From Halobacterium rubrum (GTDB lineage: Archaea > Halobacteriota > Halobacteria > Halobacteriales > Halobacteriaceae), in the NCBI RefSeq assembly GCF_021729015.1, contig NZ_JAJQQZ010000001.1, positions 1 to 64,000 of the forward strand: a stretch of 64,000 nucleotides of DNA, written 5' to 3'. Position 1 is the stretch's first letter; each line of letters begins with the position of its first letter. The notes under the pieces are model-generated. The model worked only from the letters and a program-made list of their open reading frames with translations. It was not told where the DNA came from and did no database searches. A program made the translations under genes and the position numbers. Shown one piece after another: positions 34,975-44,546 of the stretch.

Positions 34975-35768
34975 CGCTCGTCGACGAGCTCCCGCTCCTG
35001 CTCGGTCTGGATCTCCTCGGCCTGCTCGGCGACCTCGGCGGCCTCCTCGTCACGCCCCAGTCCCTCCAGCGCGCGGGACTTCTCCTCGTAGACGTCGGCC
35101 TGCTGGAAACCCAGCCGGATGGCGTTGTCGAGGGCGTCCAGCGCCTGCTCGTGGCGCGCGCGCTCGTTCTCGATGAAGCCGAGGTTGTACCACGCCTGCG
35201 GGAGGCGCTTGTCCACGCGAACCGCTTCCTCGGCGTGCTCGTAGGCCTGCTCGTCCTCGCCGTGCTCCCAGAGCGCGTACGCCAGATTCGTGTGCGCCGC
35301 CGCCTCGTGGTCGCCGTCCTCGGCGACGAACAGCGCCTCGCGGTGGGCGCCCATGGCGGCGTCCCACTCCTCCAGCTCGCCGTGCGCGATGCCCTTGTTC
35401 ACCCACGCCTCCTGTTCGAGGTCCTCGTCGTCGGCGTGTCGGGCGGCGCGCTCGAAGGTCTCGGCGGCCTGCTCGTTCCGGTTGATGCCCATGTAGCTCA
35501 GGCCGACGTCGATGAGTTCGTCCGCGTCGACGTCCTCGTTGTCCACCGAGCGCTCGTCGAGGGTGTCCGCGACGACGCGGCTGTCGACGGGGTCGACCTG
35601 GTCGGGGTCGACGTCGAGCTCCGGCGGGTCGAGGTCGAAGCCCTCGTAGGGGTCGTCGAAGCCCTGCCCAGAGGAGAACTCGTGGTCGAGGTCCGCGACG
35701 TCGACGTCCTCGTCGAGCCCGTCTTCCGCGGCGGGCTCGCTGTCGGCGTCGTCGCTGCTGTCAGTCAT
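34971..35768 (-). CDS. Tetratricopeptide repeat protein
   Basis: A 265-residue soluble protein. The first about 90 residues are very acidic and probably disordered. From about residue 95 to the end come TPR units with the W-x-N-x-G/A-x-A pattern: AWVNKGIAHGELEEWDAAM, AHTNLAYALWEHGEDEQAY and AWYNLGFIENERARHEQAL. Probably a protein-protein interaction scaffold. ATG 35768 is supported by a CCTTAACC TATA-like box about 28 bp upstream on the minus strand. Confidence 0.85.
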   Translation of the reverse strand: MTDSSDDADSEPAAEDGLDEDVDVADLDHEFSSGQGFDDPYEGFDLDPPELDVDPDQVDPVDSRVVADTLDERSVDNEDVDADELIDVGLSYMGINRNEQAAETFERAARHADDEDLEQEAWVNKGIAHGELEEWDAAMGAHREALFVAEDGDHEAAAHTNLAYALWEHGEDEQAYEHAEEAVRVDKRLPQAWYNLGFIENERARHEQALDALDNAIRLGFQQADVYEEKSRALEGLGRDEEAAEVAEQAEEIQTEQERELVDER

Positions 35769-35822
35769 ACGGCAGGGTTGGCGAGCCGCGTGGTTAAGGC
35801 CTCCGCACCCGGACGCGTACGC

Positions 35823-36380
35823 ATGCGGCTGTTCGTCAGTGTCGACCTCCCGGACGACCTCGCCGACGCGGTGGCGGCGGTCCAGGACCGGTTCGCGGAC
35901 GCCGACGGCCTCCGGTACACCGACCCCGGACAGGCCCACGTCACGCTGAAGTTCCTCGGTGACGTCCCCGACTCCCGCGCCGACGAACTCGCCGGCGCGC
36001 TCGACGCGGCGGTCGCAGACGCCGACGTCGAGCCGTTCGACGCGAGCTTCGAGGGGCTGGGTGTCTTCCCGAGCCTCGACTACATCTCGGTGGTGTGGCT
36101 CGGCGTCGGCGAGGGCAGCGAGGCGCTCGCGGCGCTCCACGAGGCCGTCGAGTCCGAGTTCGTGAGCCAGGGCTTCGACCCCGAAAGCCACGACTTCACG
36201 CCGCACGTCACGCTCGCCCGCATGGAGCACGGCGGCGGCAAACAGCTCGTCCAGAACGTCGTCTCCGAAGAGCACCCGGCGGTCGGGACGGTCCGCATCG
36301 AGGACATCAGGCTGACCGAGAGCACACTCACCGACGACGGCCCGGTGTACGAGACCGTCCACGCGACCGACCTCGGCTGA
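35823..36380 (+). CDS. thpR: RNA 2',3'-cyclic phosphodiesterase (LigT/ThpR)
   Basis: A 185-residue 2H phosphoesterase. The two HxTx motifs are HVTLKFLG (H39, T41) and HVTLARM (H128, T130) at the expected spacing. The enzyme opens 2',3'-cyclic phosphates on RNA and tRNA. It diverges from the TPR gene with a short shared promoter region containing ggttaaggcc. The ribosomal genes downstream have their own promoter. Confidence 0.93.
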   Translation: MRLFVSVDLPDDLADAVAAVQDRFADADGLRYTDPGQAHVTLKFLGDVPDSRADELAGALDAAVADADVEPFDASFEGLGVFPSLDYISVVWLGVGEGSEALAALHEAVESEFVSQGFDPESHDFTPHVTLARMEHGGGKQLVQNVVSEEHPAVGTVRIEDIRLTESTLTDDGPVYETVHATDLG

Positions 36381-36454
36381 CGGCCGCGAACGGCCGCCGA
36401 CGGCGCCGACAGAAGAACAACGTTTTAACGACGGCGGTGGTACTCGCGTCCACT

Positions 36455-36607
36455 ATGGGTAAGAAGTCGAAGGCCTCGAAGAAGCGGCTGGCCAAGCTGG
36501 AGCGCCAGAACAGCCGCGTCCCCGCGTGGGTCATGATGAAGACGAACCGCGAAGTCCAGCGCAACCCGAAGCGCCGCAACTGGCGGCGTAACGACACCGA
36601 CGAATAA
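36455..36607 (+). CDS. rpl39e: Ribosomal protein L39e
   Basis: A 50-residue basic protein, [20 protein letters not shown], with [21 protein letters not shown]: the classical L39e that lines the peptide exit tunnel. TATA-like cgttttaacg (36421-36430) lies about 28 bp before the ATG, so the transcript is nearly leaderless. The stop overlaps the L31e ATG (TAATG). Confidence 0.97.
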   Translation: MGKKSKASKKRLAKLERQNSRVPAWVMMKTNREVQRNPKRRNWRRNDTDE

Positions 36608-36885
36608 TGAGCGCCAGCGACTTCGAGGAGCGCATCGTGACGGTGCCGCTCCGCGACGTGACGAAGGTCCCGAGCCACGAGCGCGCCGGCGAGGCGATGC
36701 AGATCGTCCGCCAGCACCTCGCCAAGCACTTCGCCGTCGACGAGGACGAGGTCCGCATCGACCCGTCCATCAACGACGCCATCTGGGAGTCCGGCAACAA
36801 CAGCCCGCCCCGGAAGCTCCGCGTACACGCGGCCCGCTTCGTCGAGGACGGCGAGACGGTCGTGGAAGCAGAGTACGAAGGCTGA
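36607..36885 (+). CDS. rpl31e: Ribosomal protein L31e
   Basis: A 92-residue large-subunit protein: [32 protein letters not shown], and [13 protein letters not shown] followed by [11 protein letters not shown]. It sits near the exit tunnel opening. Directly coupled to L39e upstream and five bases before the TTG start of eIF6. Confidence 0.97.
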   Translation: MSASDFEERIVTVPLRDVTKVPSHERAGEAMQIVRQHLAKHFAVDEDEVRIDPSINDAIWESGNNSPPRKLRVHAARFVEDGETVVEAEYEG

Positions 36886-36890
36886 GAAGC

Positions 36891-37556
36891 TTGCTACGCG
36901 CTGCGTTCCACGGTTCCTCGTACGTCGGCGTGTTCGCTCGCGCCACCGATAGCTGCCTGCTCGTCCGACCGGACCTCGAAGACGACCTCGTCGACGACCT
37001 CGCGGCTGAACTCGACGTGCCCGCAGTCGAGACGACGGTCGGCGGGTCGTCGACCGTCGGGTCGCTGGCCGCCGGGAACAGCAACGGCGTGCTCGTGAGC
37101 AACCGCGTTCGAGACCGGGAGCGCGACCGTATCGAGGACGAGGCCGACGTCACCGTCGGCGAACTCCCCGGCGAAATCAACGCCGCCGGGAACGTCGTCG
37201 TCGCAAACGACGAGGGCGCGTACGTCGCCAGCGAGCTCGACGACGACGCCGTCGCGGCCGTCGAAGAGACGCTGGACGTCCCCGTGACGCGCGGCCAGCT
37301 CGCGGGCGTCGACACCGTCGGGACGGCCGCCGTCGCGACGAACGACGGCGTGCTCTGTCACCCGAAGGCGACGGACACGGAGCTCGACCGCATCGAGGAC
37401 GCGCTCGACGCGTACGCCGACGTCGGCACCGTGAACTACGGCGCGCCGCTGGTCGGCTCCGGACTGGTCGCGAACGCCAGCGGCTACGTCGTCGGCGACG
37501 ACACCACTGGCCCCGAACTCGGCCGCATCGAGGACGCGCTCGGCTACATCGACTGA
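36891..37556 (+). CDS. eif6: Translation initiation factor 6 (aIF6)
   Basis: A 221-residue anti-association factor that binds the large ribosomal subunit and blocks premature joining. The pseudo-fivefold repeat is visible in recurring motifs: [46 protein letters not shown], and [20 protein letters not shown]. The start is a TTG ([10 protein letters not shown]), matching the family N-terminus; no ATG is available in frame. Confidence 0.95.
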   Translation: MLRAAFHGSSYVGVFARATDSCLLVRPDLEDDLVDDLAAELDVPAVETTVGGSSTVGSLAAGNSNGVLVSNRVRDRERDRIEDEADVTVGELPGEINAAGNVVVANDEGAYVASELDDDAVAAVEETLDVPVTRGQLAGVDTVGTAAVATNDGVLCHPKATDTELDRIEDALDAYADVGTVNYGAPLVGSGLVANASGYVVGDDTTGPELGRIEDALGYID

Positions 37557-37674
37557 CCGGCTCGACACACCGGCGTTCAAGACGGCCGTCTCGCAGCTTC
37601 TCTCTCCCGTTTGTCTTCTCGGTTCGAGTCCCCGAGTAGGAAGATACTTCCCGCTCGCAGCCGGACTCAATGAC
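37557..37674. other. Gap where L18a is expected
   Basis: These 118 bases contain no ORF. In many archaea a ribosomal protein L18a/LX gene lies between eIF6 and prefoldin alpha. The only visible element is aagatactt near 37640-37648, a possible TATA box for pfdA. Confidence 0.5.
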
Positions 37675-38142
37675 ATGAGTCTTGGAGGCGGCGGTCAACA
37701 GCAGCTGCAGCAGTTGTCACAGGAAATTGAGGCCATCGAGGAGGAAATCGAGGAGCTCGAGGCGGACGTCCAGGACCTCCGCGACGAGCAGACCGAGATC
37801 GAGGAGGCCAAGGAGGCCCTCGACGTGCTCGAGACCGGTTCCACGGTGCAGGTGCCCCTGGGCGGCGACGCGTACGTTCGCGCCGAAGTCGAGGACATCG
37901 ACGAGGTCGTCGTGAGCCTCGGTGGCGGCTACGCCGCCGAGCAGGACGCCGAGGACGCCGTCGACGTGCTCGACGAGAAGAAAGAGACCATCGACGAGCG
38001 CATCGAGGACGTGGAGGACGAGATCTCGGAGCTCGGCGACGAGGCCGACCAGCTCGAACAGCAGGCACAGCAGGCCCAGCAACAGATGATGCAACAGCAG
38101 ATGCAGGCCCAGGAGCAGCAGCAGCCGCAGGGCGACGAGTAA
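37675..38142 (+). CDS. pfdA: Prefoldin subunit alpha
   Basis: A 155-residue chaperone subunit. N- and C-terminal coiled coils (EIEAIEEEIEELEADVQDLRD, and KKETIDERIEDVEDEISELG) flank a beta-hairpin region VQVPLGGDAYVRAEVEDIDEVVVSLGGGY in two strands. It ends in a Gln/Met-rich tail. With beta it makes a jellyfish-like hexamer that hands unfolded proteins to thermosomes. It lies seven bases upstream of ftsY. Confidence 0.95.
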   Translation: MSLGGGGQQQLQQLSQEIEAIEEEIEELEADVQDLRDEQTEIEEAKEALDVLETGSTVQVPLGGDAYVRAEVEDIDEVVVSLGGGYAAEQDAEDAVDVLDEKKETIDERIEDVEDEISELGDEADQLEQQAQQAQQQMMQQQMQAQEQQQPQGDE

Positions 38143-38149
38143 GGTCAGC

Positions 38150-39334
38150 ATGTTCGACGGGCTGAAGGACAAACTCTCGAACTTCCGGGAGGACGCCGAG
38201 GAGGTCGCCGAGGAGAACGCCGAGGAGCTCGACGACCCCGAGGCGGCCGAGGAAGCGGAGGACGCAGCGGCGTCGGAGGCGGACGCAGCCGCCGGCGACG
38301 ACGCAGTCAGTGACTCGCCAGCGGCCGCTGCGTCCGGCGGCGCGCAGTCGGGTGCAGCCGTCGACACTGCGAGCGCCGAAGCCGCCGAGACTGACGACAG
38401 CGGCGACGGCGACGGCGGCGACGGCGAGGAGGAGTCTTCAGCCGGGTTCGTGAGTCGGGCGGCGTCGATGGCGCGCGGCCGCGTCGTCATCGACGAGGAA
38501 GACCTCGACGGGCCGCTGCGCGACCTGGAGTTCGCGCTTCTCGAGAGCGACGTGGAGATGAGCGTCGCCGAGGAGATCCTCGACCAGATCCGCGACGACC
38601 TCGTCGGCGAGGAGCGGAAGTTCACGGAGTCGACGGGTGCGCTCGTCGAGGACGCGCTCCGGGACGCCCTCCTGTCGGTCATCGACGTCGGGCAGTTCGA
38701 CTTCCTCGAGACCATCGCAGCCAGCGAGAAGCCCGTCACCGTCGTGTTCACGGGCGTCAACGGCGTCGGGAAGACGACGTCCATCGCGAAGGTCGCCGAG
38801 TACCTCGAACAGCGCGGGTTCTCGGCGGTGCTGGCGAACGGCGACACGTACCGCGCCGGCGCGAACCAGCAGATCCAGGAGCACGCCGACAACCTCGGGC
38901 TGAAGTGCATCAGCCACGAGCAGGGCGGCGACCCGACGGCGGTCGTCTACGATGCCGTGGAGTACGCCGAGGCCAACGACATCGACGTGGTGCTGGGCGA
39001 CACGGCCGGCCGGCTGCACACCAGCGACGACCTGATGAGCCAGCTCGAGAAGCTCGACCGCGTCGTCGACCCCGACCTCACCATCTTCGTGGACGAGGCG
39101 GTCGCGGGGCAGGACGCGGTGAACCGCGCCAGCGAGTTCGACGACGCGTCCAGCATCGACGGCACGATTCTGACGATGGCGGACGCCGACAGTCAGGGCG
39201 GCGCCGCCATCTCCGTCTCGCACGTCACCGGGAAGCCGATTCTCTTCCTGGGGACCGGGCAGGGGTACGACGACCTCCAGCCGTTCGATCCGGAGGAGCT
39301 CGTCGACGACCTGCTCGCCGACGACGACGACTGA
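38150..39334 (+). CDS. ftsY: Signal recognition particle receptor FtsY
   Basis: A 394-residue SRP receptor GTPase. The first about 100 residues are strongly acidic and Ala/Ser-rich, likely the membrane-interaction A domain. Then follow the N domain and G domain with GVNGVGKTTSIAKVA (about residue 200), DTYRAGANQQI, GDTAGRLHTSDDL, and ILTMADADSQGGAAISV with the closing GTGQGYDDLQPF. It docks SRP54-ribosome complexes at the membrane. Confidence 0.96.
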   Translation: MFDGLKDKLSNFREDAEEVAEENAEELDDPEAAEEAEDAAASEADAAAGDDAVSDSPAAAASGGAQSGAAVDTASAEAAETDDSGDGDGGDGEEESSAGFVSRAASMARGRVVIDEEDLDGPLRDLEFALLESDVEMSVAEEILDQIRDDLVGEERKFTESTGALVEDALRDALLSVIDVGQFDFLETIAASEKPVTVVFTGVNGVGKTTSIAKVAEYLEQRGFSAVLANGDTYRAGANQQIQEHADNLGLKCISHEQGGDPTAVVYDAVEYAEANDIDVVLGDTAGRLHTSDDLMSQLEKLDRVVDPDLTIFVDEAVAGQDAVNRASEFDDASSIDGTILTMADADSQGGAAISVSHVTGKPILFLGTGQGYDDLQPFDPEELVDDLLADDDD

Positions 39335-39402
39335 GGCGGGCGGCTTCTCTCTCCCGGCTTCCTCGAACGCCGAGTACTAGCGGCAGCAACGGCGGGCCCG
39401 TG

Positions 39403-39837
39403 TTACGGCGCGTCGGCTGCTGGCGCTTCGGCGTCGACGAGCACGAGGTCGCGGCGGGTGCCGCTGCGGTCGTGCGCGCGGACGTCACTCGCGTCCCACG
39501 GCGGGATGCCGACGAGCAACTGGGCGTGGAGGTCGTCGGTGACGGTGACGTCGGGGTTGCCGTCGGGGTGGGAGACGAACCGGCCGGCTGTCTGGCCGGT
39601 GGGCGCGGCGAGGTCGACGCCGAACACGCGCGTGAGGGCGTCGCCGGCGTCCGGGAAGTAGAAGTCCGAGAGCACGCGCGTGTCGGGGTCGAGGCCGATA
39701 GTACCGTCGCCGTCGCTGGCCTCGAGGTCGCCCGCGCGGGTCGCTGCGAGGCGGACCGAGACCGACCCGGGGTCGGCGTCGGCCGCGAGTTCGCACAGCA
39801 CGTCGACGAGTGCGCGAGTCGCGTAGACGGGTGCCAC
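39403..39837 (-). CDS. Conserved hypothetical protein between ftsY and srp54
   Basis: A 144-residue acidic protein, MAPVYATRALVDVLCELAAD onward, with FVSHPDGNPDVTVTDDLHA and LLVGIPPWDASDVRAHDRSG. No motif identifies a function. It starts with GTG 39837; the next alternative is far downstream. It lies opposite in orientation to ftsY and srp54. Confidence 0.65.
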   Translation of the reverse strand: MAPVYATRALVDVLCELAADADPGSVSVRLAATRAGDLEASDGDGTIGLDPDTRVLSDFYFPDAGDALTRVFGVDLAAPTGQTAGRFVSHPDGNPDVTVTDDLHAQLLVGIPPWDASDVRAHDRSGTRRDLVLVDAEAPAADAP

Positions 39838-39982
39838 GCGTCCACGTAGGGCGTGGTCCCGGTTGAGCGTTCCCCCTGTGCGAGCCGGTAGCAGGGGCGG
39901 CCGCGAGCCTCGCGTCGGCCGGTCTCGGCGCCGTCGCGTGGAACAAGGCTCTTAGGGGGCGGTCGCGTAGCTGCTGGCAATC

Positions 39983-41377
39983 ATGGTACTCGACGACCTC
40001 GGGAGTTCTCTGCGGGGCACACTCGACACGCTCCGCGGGAAGTCCCGCATCTCCGAGGAGGACGTCGACGAGGTCGTCAAGGAGATTCAGCGCTCCTTGC
40101 TGCAGGCCGACGTCGACGTGAGCCTCGTGATGGACCTCTCCGACTCCATCAAGGAGCGGTCCCTCGACGAGGAGCCGCCGGGCGGGACGAGCGCTCGCGA
40201 CCACGTGCTCCGCATCGTCTACGAGGAGCTCGTGGACCTCGTCGGCGACTCGACGACCATCCCCCTCGAGGAACAGACCATCATGCTCGCCGGCCTGCAG
40301 GGGTCGGGGAAGACGACGACGGCGGCGAAGATGGCGTGGTGGTTCTCGAAGAAGGGGCTGCGGCCGGCAGTCATCCAGACGGACACGTTCCGCCCGGGCG
40401 CCTACGACCAGGCCGAGCAGATGGCCGAGCGCGCCGAGGTGGAGTTCTACGGCGACCCGGACAGCGACGACCCGGTCCAGATCGCCCGCGAGGGCCTCGA
40501 AGCCACGGCCGACGCCGACGTCCACATCGTGGACACCGCCGGTCGCCACGCCCTCGAGGACGACCTCATCGCCGAGATCGAGGAGATCGAGGAGACCGTC
40601 GACCCGGACCGGAGCCTGCTGGTGCTGGACGCCGCCATCGGGCAGGGCGCGAAAGACCAGGCCCAGCAGTTCGACGAGTCCATCGGCATCGACGGCGTCG
40701 CCATCACGAAACTCGACGGCACGGCGAAGGGTGGTGGGGCGCTGACCGCCGTCGACGAGACCGGGTCGACCATCGCGTTCCTCGGGACCGGCGAGACGGT
40801 CCAGGACATCGAGCGCTTCGAGCCCGACTCCTTCATCTCCCGGCTGCTCGGGATGGGGGACCTCAAGCAGCTCACCGAGCGCGTCGAGCGCGCGATGGAG
40901 GAGACCCAGGAGGACGAGGACTGGGACCCCGAGGACCTCATGAAGGGGGAGTTCACGCTCCACGACATGAAAAAGCAGATGCAGGCGATGGACAACATGG
41001 GGCCCCTCGACCAGGTGATGGACATGATTCCGGGGATGGGCGGCGGCGGCCTGATGGACGAACTCCCGGACGACGCGATGGACGTCACCCAGGAGCGCAT
41101 GCGGAACTTCGAGGTCGTCATGGACTCGATGACCGAAGAAGAGATGGCCAACCCCCGCTCGATCGGTGCCTCGCAGGTCAAGCGCATCGCGAAGGGGTCG
41201 GGGCAGCCCGAGGACCGCGTCCGCGAGCTGCTCGACCAGCACAAGATGATGGCCCAGACCATGAAGCAGTTCCAGGGGATGGGCGACGGCGACATGCAGC
41301 GCATGATGAAGCAGATGCAACAGCAGGGCGGCGGCGGCGGTGGCGGCGGTGGCGGCGGGTTCGGCGGCATGTTCTAG
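39983..41377 (+). CDS. srp54: Signal recognition particle protein SRP54
   Basis: A 464-residue SRP GTPase. The NG domain has [46 protein letters not shown] and [16 protein letters not shown]; the M domain has the Met-rich [21 protein letters not shown], then [11 protein letters not shown]-like RNA-binding text ([12 protein letters not shown]). It ends in a Gly-rich tail. It binds 7S RNA and signal peptides and docks on FtsY, encoded just upstream. Confidence 0.97.
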   Translation: MVLDDLGSSLRGTLDTLRGKSRISEEDVDEVVKEIQRSLLQADVDVSLVMDLSDSIKERSLDEEPPGGTSARDHVLRIVYEELVDLVGDSTTIPLEEQTIMLAGLQGSGKTTTAAKMAWWFSKKGLRPAVIQTDTFRPGAYDQAEQMAERAEVEFYGDPDSDDPVQIAREGLEATADADVHIVDTAGRHALEDDLIAEIEEIEETVDPDRSLLVLDAAIGQGAKDQAQQFDESIGIDGVAITKLDGTAKGGGALTAVDETGSTIAFLGTGETVQDIERFEPDSFISRLLGMGDLKQLTERVERAMEETQEDEDWDPEDLMKGEFTLHDMKKQMQAMDNMGPLDQVMDMIPGMGGGGLMDELPDDAMDVTQERMRNFEVVMDSMTEEEMANPRSIGASQVKRIAKGSGQPEDRVRELLDQHKMMAQTMKQFQGMGDGDMQRMMKQMQQQGGGGGGGGGGGFGGMF

Positions 41378-41416
41378 GCGAAGACGTTAACACCCGCCCC
41401 GCGAAACGTCGCGTGA

Positions 41417-42304
41417 ATGCGTCACAGGGGGACCGGGGAGTCGGTCACCGGCGTGGTCCGCGGCGTCGAGCGCGTTCCGGCCAGTGAAGTGGCCGACGAC
41501 GTGCGCTTCGACGCCACGCACGCCGTCGTGCTCGCCGTCGACACTGGCGACCGGCGGGTGCGTGCGCTCGAAGCGTGGCCGAGCGGCGGCCACTCGTCGA
41601 GCCGGCTGGCCCGCGTGCTGGACGCGGTCGGCCGCGGCGTGGACGGCCCGCGTGCCCTGACCGGCGAGACGGTCGTCGTCGAGCACCGCGACGACGTCCA
41701 CCGGGTGGCCGTCTCGGCCACCGAAGCCCACCACGCGACGGACCCCGGGGAGCGCCACCACTCGCACTCGCTGCTGGAGCTCGGCGTCGGCGCCGGCGTG
41801 CTCGCCGGGTTCGCCGCCGCGCTGGCCGTGCTCACCGGAGCGGGCGCAGTCGGTGCAGGGCTCGCACTCGTCGCAGCCGCCGTCCTCCCGGTCTCGCTGT
41901 GGCTGGACGCGCGCCGCACCGCCATCGGCGGCTGGTCGCCGCGCGCGACGCCGTGGGCGGTCGGCGGCATCGTCCCGGTGCTGAACGTCGCCGTGGCGGT
42001 CGCCTACCTCGCGCGGAAGACCGTCGCCATCGACGGCGAGGGCGCGACGACCGTCTGGCGGGACGTCCTGTACGGCGTCGTCGGCGCGTTCGGCGTCGCG
42101 CTCGCGCTCGCGGCCGTCGACCTGACGGCGCCGGTCGCCGCCGCGGTGGCGGTGCACGCGTGGCTCCTCGCCCCGCTTGCGGTCTACCTCGACCTCGGGA
42201 GTAGCCGCCACGGCGGCCGCTGCCCGAGCCGGGCGCCCTGGGTCGCCGGCGCAGCGGTCGTCGGCGGGGCGGGCGCGCTTGTCTACCTCCTCAAGACAGC
42301 CTGA
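41417..42304 (+). CDS. Multi-span membrane protein
   Basis: A 295-residue protein. The first about 100 residues are soluble-looking (VRGVERVPASEVADDVRFD, RVRALEAWPSGGHSS). From about residue 115 come five to six hydrophobic helices, including LLELGVGAGVLAGFAAALAVL and AVGGIVPVLNVAVAVAYLA, with a KTVAID loop. No family assigned. A T-run at 42326-42331 follows the stop. Confidence 0.7.
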   Translation: MRHRGTGESVTGVVRGVERVPASEVADDVRFDATHAVVLAVDTGDRRVRALEAWPSGGHSSSRLARVLDAVGRGVDGPRALTGETVVVEHRDDVHRVAVSATEAHHATDPGERHHSHSLLELGVGAGVLAGFAAALAVLTGAGAVGAGLALVAAAVLPVSLWLDARRTAIGGWSPRATPWAVGGIVPVLNVAVAVAYLARKTVAIDGEGATTVWRDVLYGVVGAFGVALALAAVDLTAPVAAAVAVHAWLLAPLAVYLDLGSSRHGGRCPSRAPWVAGAAVVGGAGALVYLLKTA

Positions 42305-42356
42305 CCCGGACACGCGGCGACGAGGTTTTTTCCACGGGGGCTGCGTCGTCGTCGGC

Positions 42357-42929
42357 ATGAGCGTTCGCCGCGTCGCCGTCGACGCCTACCGGGAGGCAGC
42401 GCCGGCGCTGGCGGCGAGCGTCGTCGGCGGCCTGTTCGCGGGCGCCGTACTGGGCGGGATGCGCGCCCAGCTCCGGGCCGTCGAGGGGCTGCTGGTGCTG
42501 GTGCCGGCGCTGCTGGCGACCCGCGGGAACGTCTACGGCGCGTTCGGCGCGCGGCTCGCCACCGGCCTCCACCAGGGTGTCGTGGAACCGCGCGTGGACG
42601 TCGGCGACCGGCGGCTGCGGGCGGGGGTCGCCGCCGCGATGGGCAACGGCCTCCTGGCCAGCGGGTTCGCGGCCGTCGTGGCGTTCGTCGTGCTCGCCGT
42701 GCTCGGGCGGCCGGTGGCGGGGCTCGGGACCCTGGTCGCCGTCGCACTGATCGCAGGGCTGCTTTCGGGCATCGCGCTCACCGTGGCCGTGGTCGCGGTC
42801 GTGTTCGCGGGCTACCGACGGGGCCACAACCCCGACACCATCGTCGGCCCGCTGGTGACGACGACCGGTGACGTGTTCGGGCTGGCGTTCCTCGTGCTGG
42901 CGGTGCGCGTCGTCGTGGGGGGCGTCTGA
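42357..42929 (+). CDS. MgtE/SLC41-like membrane protein, first half
   Basis: A 190-residue integral protein resembling one half of the SLC41/MgtE divalent-cation channel domain: AAPALAASVVGGLFAGAVLGG, LVLVPALLATRGNVYGAFGARLATGLHQG with the conserved Arg-Gly-Asn region, and NPDTIVGPLVTTTGDVFGLAF. The next gene encodes the other half. A T-rich TATA-like stretch (42326-42331) lies 28-30 bp before the ATG. Confidence 0.8.
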   Translation: MSVRRVAVDAYREAAPALAASVVGGLFAGAVLGGMRAQLRAVEGLLVLVPALLATRGNVYGAFGARLATGLHQGVVEPRVDVGDRRLRAGVAAAMGNGLLASGFAAVVAFVVLAVLGRPVAGLGTLVAVALIAGLLSGIALTVAVVAVVFAGYRRGHNPDTIVGPLVTTTGDVFGLAFLVLAVRVVVGGV

Positions 42930-42932
42930 GCC

Positions 42933-43490
42933 GTGCACCGCGAGTGGACCGTCGCCGCCATCACGCGCGCGACGCTGCCCGTCCTGCTCGCGCTCACCGT
43001 CGTCGAGGTCGGCAGCGGGCTCGTCCTCGGCAGTTTCGAGGCGACACTCCTCCGGTACCCCTCGCTGCTGGTGCTCGTCCCGGTCACCATCGGGACGGCG
43101 GGGAACCTCGGCAGCATCCTCGCCTCGCGGCTGTCGACGGCGTTCCACCTCGGCACGCTCTCGTTCGACCCCGCCGACGACGACCTCGCCGGGAACGTCG
43201 TCGCGACGGTCACGCTCGCCGTGACGCTGTTCCCCGTCGTCGGCGCGGGCGCGTGGCTGCTGGCTGCCGTCACGGGCGGCGCCATCCTGTCGCCGGGGAC
43301 AGTCGTCGCCGTCGCCGCCGTCTCGGGCGCCGCGCTCGCCGTGCTCGCGGTCGCCGTCACGCTCGCCGCGACGTACGCCGCCTACCGCTTCGAGCTCGAC
43401 CCCGACGACGTCGTCATCCCGGTCGTCACGAACGTCTGCGACGTGCTCGGCGTGCTCGTGCTGTTCGGCGCCGTCCAGCTGCTCGTCTGA
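42933..43490 (+). CDS. MgtE/SLC41-like membrane protein, second half
   Basis: A 185-residue partner of the preceding gene, with the matching core LLVLVPVTIGTAGNLGSILASRLSTAFHLG, split here into two runs, and DPDDVVIPVVTNVCDVLGVL. Start GTG 42933 lies three bases after the previous stop, so the two are cotranslated. Together they probably form a heterodimeric Mg2+ (or other divalent cation) transporter. Confidence 0.8.
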   Translation: MHREWTVAAITRATLPVLLALTVVEVGSGLVLGSFEATLLRYPSLLVLVPVTIGTAGNLGSILASRLSTAFHLGTLSFDPADDDLAGNVVATVTLAVTLFPVVGAGAWLLAAVTGGAILSPGTVVAVAAVSGAALAVLAVAVTLAATYAAYRFELDPDDVVIPVVTNVCDVLGVLVLFGAVQLLV

Positions 43491-43571
43491 GCCGGCGGCC
43501 CGACCGCTCCCCGCGACGCAGGCACGACCGGAACCGACACCAGTAACCCGGACTGGGTCCAACCACGGCCC

Positions 43572-44528
43572 GTGCAACTCGGGGCGCTGCTCGCCGAAGT
43601 CGGCCCACGTGTAGCGGTCGTCTCGGTCGCCATCGCAGTCGGCCTGACGCTCGCGAACCTCGCGGTCTCGTTCGGCGCGGTCCGGTACGTCGCCGGGCTC
43701 GCCCGCCCACTCACGGGTCCCGCGAACCTCCCGGACGCCGTCGGCACCGCCATCCTCGCGACCACGGCGTCGCCGACGGCGGGCTACGGGATGCTCAAGG
43801 AGTACCGGGACGCCGGCGTGCTCGACGACCGCGCCACCCTGATCGCCGTCACCGTCAACACCTTCTTCGGGTTCGTCCAGCACATCTTCACGTTCTACGC
43901 GCCGGTGTTGATTCCGATTCTCGGCCTCAGGGTCGGGCTCATGTACGTCGGTGCGCGCGCTGCGGTGAGCCTCGGCATCACACTCGCCGGCATCCTCGCC
44001 GGCGCGCTCCTCCTCACCGAGGCAAACGTCAACCCCGGCGGCGACGCCGACGTCGACCTCCCCGGCGACGGCGAGGACGCCACGCGCCGGGAGTCCGTCC
44101 GGAACGCCCTCGAGAAGACCGCCGGGAAGCTGAAGACCCTCGTCCCCCGGCTCGCCGTCGTCTACGCCATCGTCGTCTACCTCACGGAGACCTACGACGT
44201 CACTGCACTCACTGCGGCCGCCGACCCGCTCACGTCGCTGCTCGGGCTCCCCGGGGCCGCCGTCCCCGCCATCGCAACGTTCGCCGTCGACACTACCACG
44301 GGCGCCATCTTCATCGCCCCACAGGTCCCGGGCGCGTTCACCGCCGAGGAAGCCGTCGCCACGATGCTCGTCGGCGGCATCGTCTCCTTCGCCGTCTCCA
44401 CGTTCAAGCGCTCCATCCCCTTCCAGTACGGCATCTGGGGCGCGCGCTTCGGCTCGAAGGTCATCGCCGTCAACGTCGCCACGAAAGTCGTGTTCATCGG
44501 TGTCGCCATCGCCGTGCTCCTGCTCTGA
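43572..44528 (+). CDS. Nucleoside-recognition (Gate) domain membrane protein
   Basis: A 318-residue polytopic protein with the Gate/nucleoside-recognition fold: AILATTASPTAGYGMLKEYRDAG, VNTFFGFVQHIFTFYAPVL, and the repeated half near the end (VPAIATFAVDTTTGAIFIAPQ, SFAVSTFKRSIPFQYGIWGA). Substrate unknown; related proteins are called nucleoside transporters without firm proof. GTG start. A charged linker (about residues 160-175) lies between the halves. Confidence 0.8.
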   Translation: MQLGALLAEVGPRVAVVSVAIAVGLTLANLAVSFGAVRYVAGLARPLTGPANLPDAVGTAILATTASPTAGYGMLKEYRDAGVLDDRATLIAVTVNTFFGFVQHIFTFYAPVLIPILGLRVGLMYVGARAAVSLGITLAGILAGALLLTEANVNPGGDADVDLPGDGEDATRRESVRNALEKTAGKLKTLVPRLAVVYAIVVYLTETYDVTALTAAADPLTSLLGLPGAAVPAIATFAVDTTTGAIFIAPQVPGAFTAEEAVATMLVGGIVSFAVSTFKRSIPFQYGIWGARFGSKVIAVNVATKVVFIGVAIAVLLL

Positions 44529-44546
44529 CCCGACCAGTCAGGTCGA

